Below are positions 11,586-11,704 of a DNA stretch of 11,704 nt, piece by piece (position 1 is the first letter of the stretch; each line of letters opens with the position of its first letter). The stretch comes from JAGTRI01 sp964580405. GTDB taxonomy: Archaea; Thermoproteota; Bathyarchaeia; Bathyarchaeales; DTEX01. The notes under the pieces were generated by a model. It made no database searches. It saw nothing but the letters and a program-made list of their open reading frames with translations, and had not been told where the DNA came from. The DNA lies in contig CAZOKM010000053.1 in NCBI GenBank assembly GCA_964580405.1, positions 1 to 11,704 of the forward strand, read 5' to 3'. Position numbers and translations under genes: made by a program.

Positions 11586-11704
11586 CTGAAACTCATCTAC
11601 GTCGTCATAGATGGCATGGGCGACCTGCCGATTCGTGAGCTCGGCAACAAGACGCCCCTAGAATACGCCGAAACCTCGAACCTGAACCTTCTGGCGTCCA
11701 AAGC
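11586..11704 (+). CDS. apgM: 2,3-bisphosphoglycerate-independent phosphoglycerate mutase, archaeal type (5' part), inferred CTG start
   Basis: ApgM interconverts 3- and 2-phosphoglycerate without a bisphosphoglycerate cofactor. Only 39 codons are in the window. They read KLIYVVIDGMGDLPIRELGN then KTPLEYAETSNLNLLASK. The Asp of VIDGMGD is a metal ligand of the alkaline-phosphatase-superfamily active site, and TPLEYA..PNL.. is the usual continuation. Family members begin MKLIYVVIDGMGD, so the Met position coincides with CTG 11586. No ATG, GTG or TTG occurs in this frame between the predicted transcript start (about 11555) and CTG. GGAG at 11572-11575 lies 10 bases upstream. A base-call error at the first position of the codon is the alternative. 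Confidence 0.88.
   Translation, partial: MKLIYVVIDGMGDLPIRELGNKTPLEYAETSNLNLLASK

Noticed and set aside
1..11704. tRNA, rRNA, insertion sequence or integrase gene
   Set aside because: I read the spacers on both strands and saw no cloverleaf, rRNA-like block, transposase motif or terminal inverted repeats bounding a coding unit.

Overview
The window reads as chromosomal DNA of an archaeon, most likely an uncultured TACK-group lineage such as Bathyarchaeia (the lineage is inference). The archaeal signs are ABCE1/Rli1, the KEOPS subunit Cgi121, a THUMP/Tan1-type tRNA-modification protein, short-form archaeal triosephosphate isomerase, archaeal-type ApgM, TATA-like boxes about 25 bases before expected transcript starts, and Shine-Dalgarno-led genes with many TTG or GTG starts.

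Layout. Bases 2-508 are the tail of an AT-rich gene with a DUF3320-type C-terminus, as found at the end of large DUF4011-type helicases; it runs off the left edge. Composition changes sharply near 590, where an HTH-DUF5752 protein begins (601-1137), followed by a hairpin/T-run terminator. Next come an RtcA-like cyclase (1270-2313) and an HtpX membrane protease (2339-3304), probably one transcript, then a purine-type phosphoribosyltransferase overlapping cgi121 by 4 bases (3406-4562). The convergent THUMP gene (minus, to 4545) overlaps the end of cgi121 by 18 bases and is divergent from ABCE1 (5312-7090). Triosephosphate isomerase follows (7152-7835). A 259-base convergent spacer with structured repeats separates it from an acidic coiled-coil/zinc protein (minus, 8095-9015). 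A 272-base divergent spacer with inverted repeats leads to a Gfo/Idh/MocA oxidoreductase (9288-10343), which converges on a type-2 malate/lactate dehydrogenase (minus, 10380-11420). Divergent from that, the first 39 codons of ApgM run off the right edge. No gene-free stretch exceeds 300 bases.

Functional theme. The middle is an information-processing block: RNA end processing (RtcA), tRNA t6A synthesis (Cgi121), probable tRNA ac4C (THUMP), ribosome recycling (ABCE1) and purine salvage. The right side is central carbon and redox metabolism (TIM, ApgM, two NAD(P)-dependent dehydrogenases). I see no complete defence or mobile system; the left-edge fragment is the only gene that hints at one.

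Most worth a second look: (1) ABCE1 and ApgM both seem to start at near-cognate codons (ATT and CTG), with no ATG/GTG/TTG between the promoter and the family's conserved N-terminus; (2) two 42-base tandem units in the 7836-8094 spacer whose stems are kept and whose loops have diverged, with a G-C to G-U change that pairs only in minus-strand RNA; (3) an RtcA-like enzyme that keeps the catalytic His but has altered residues in three conserved motifs.
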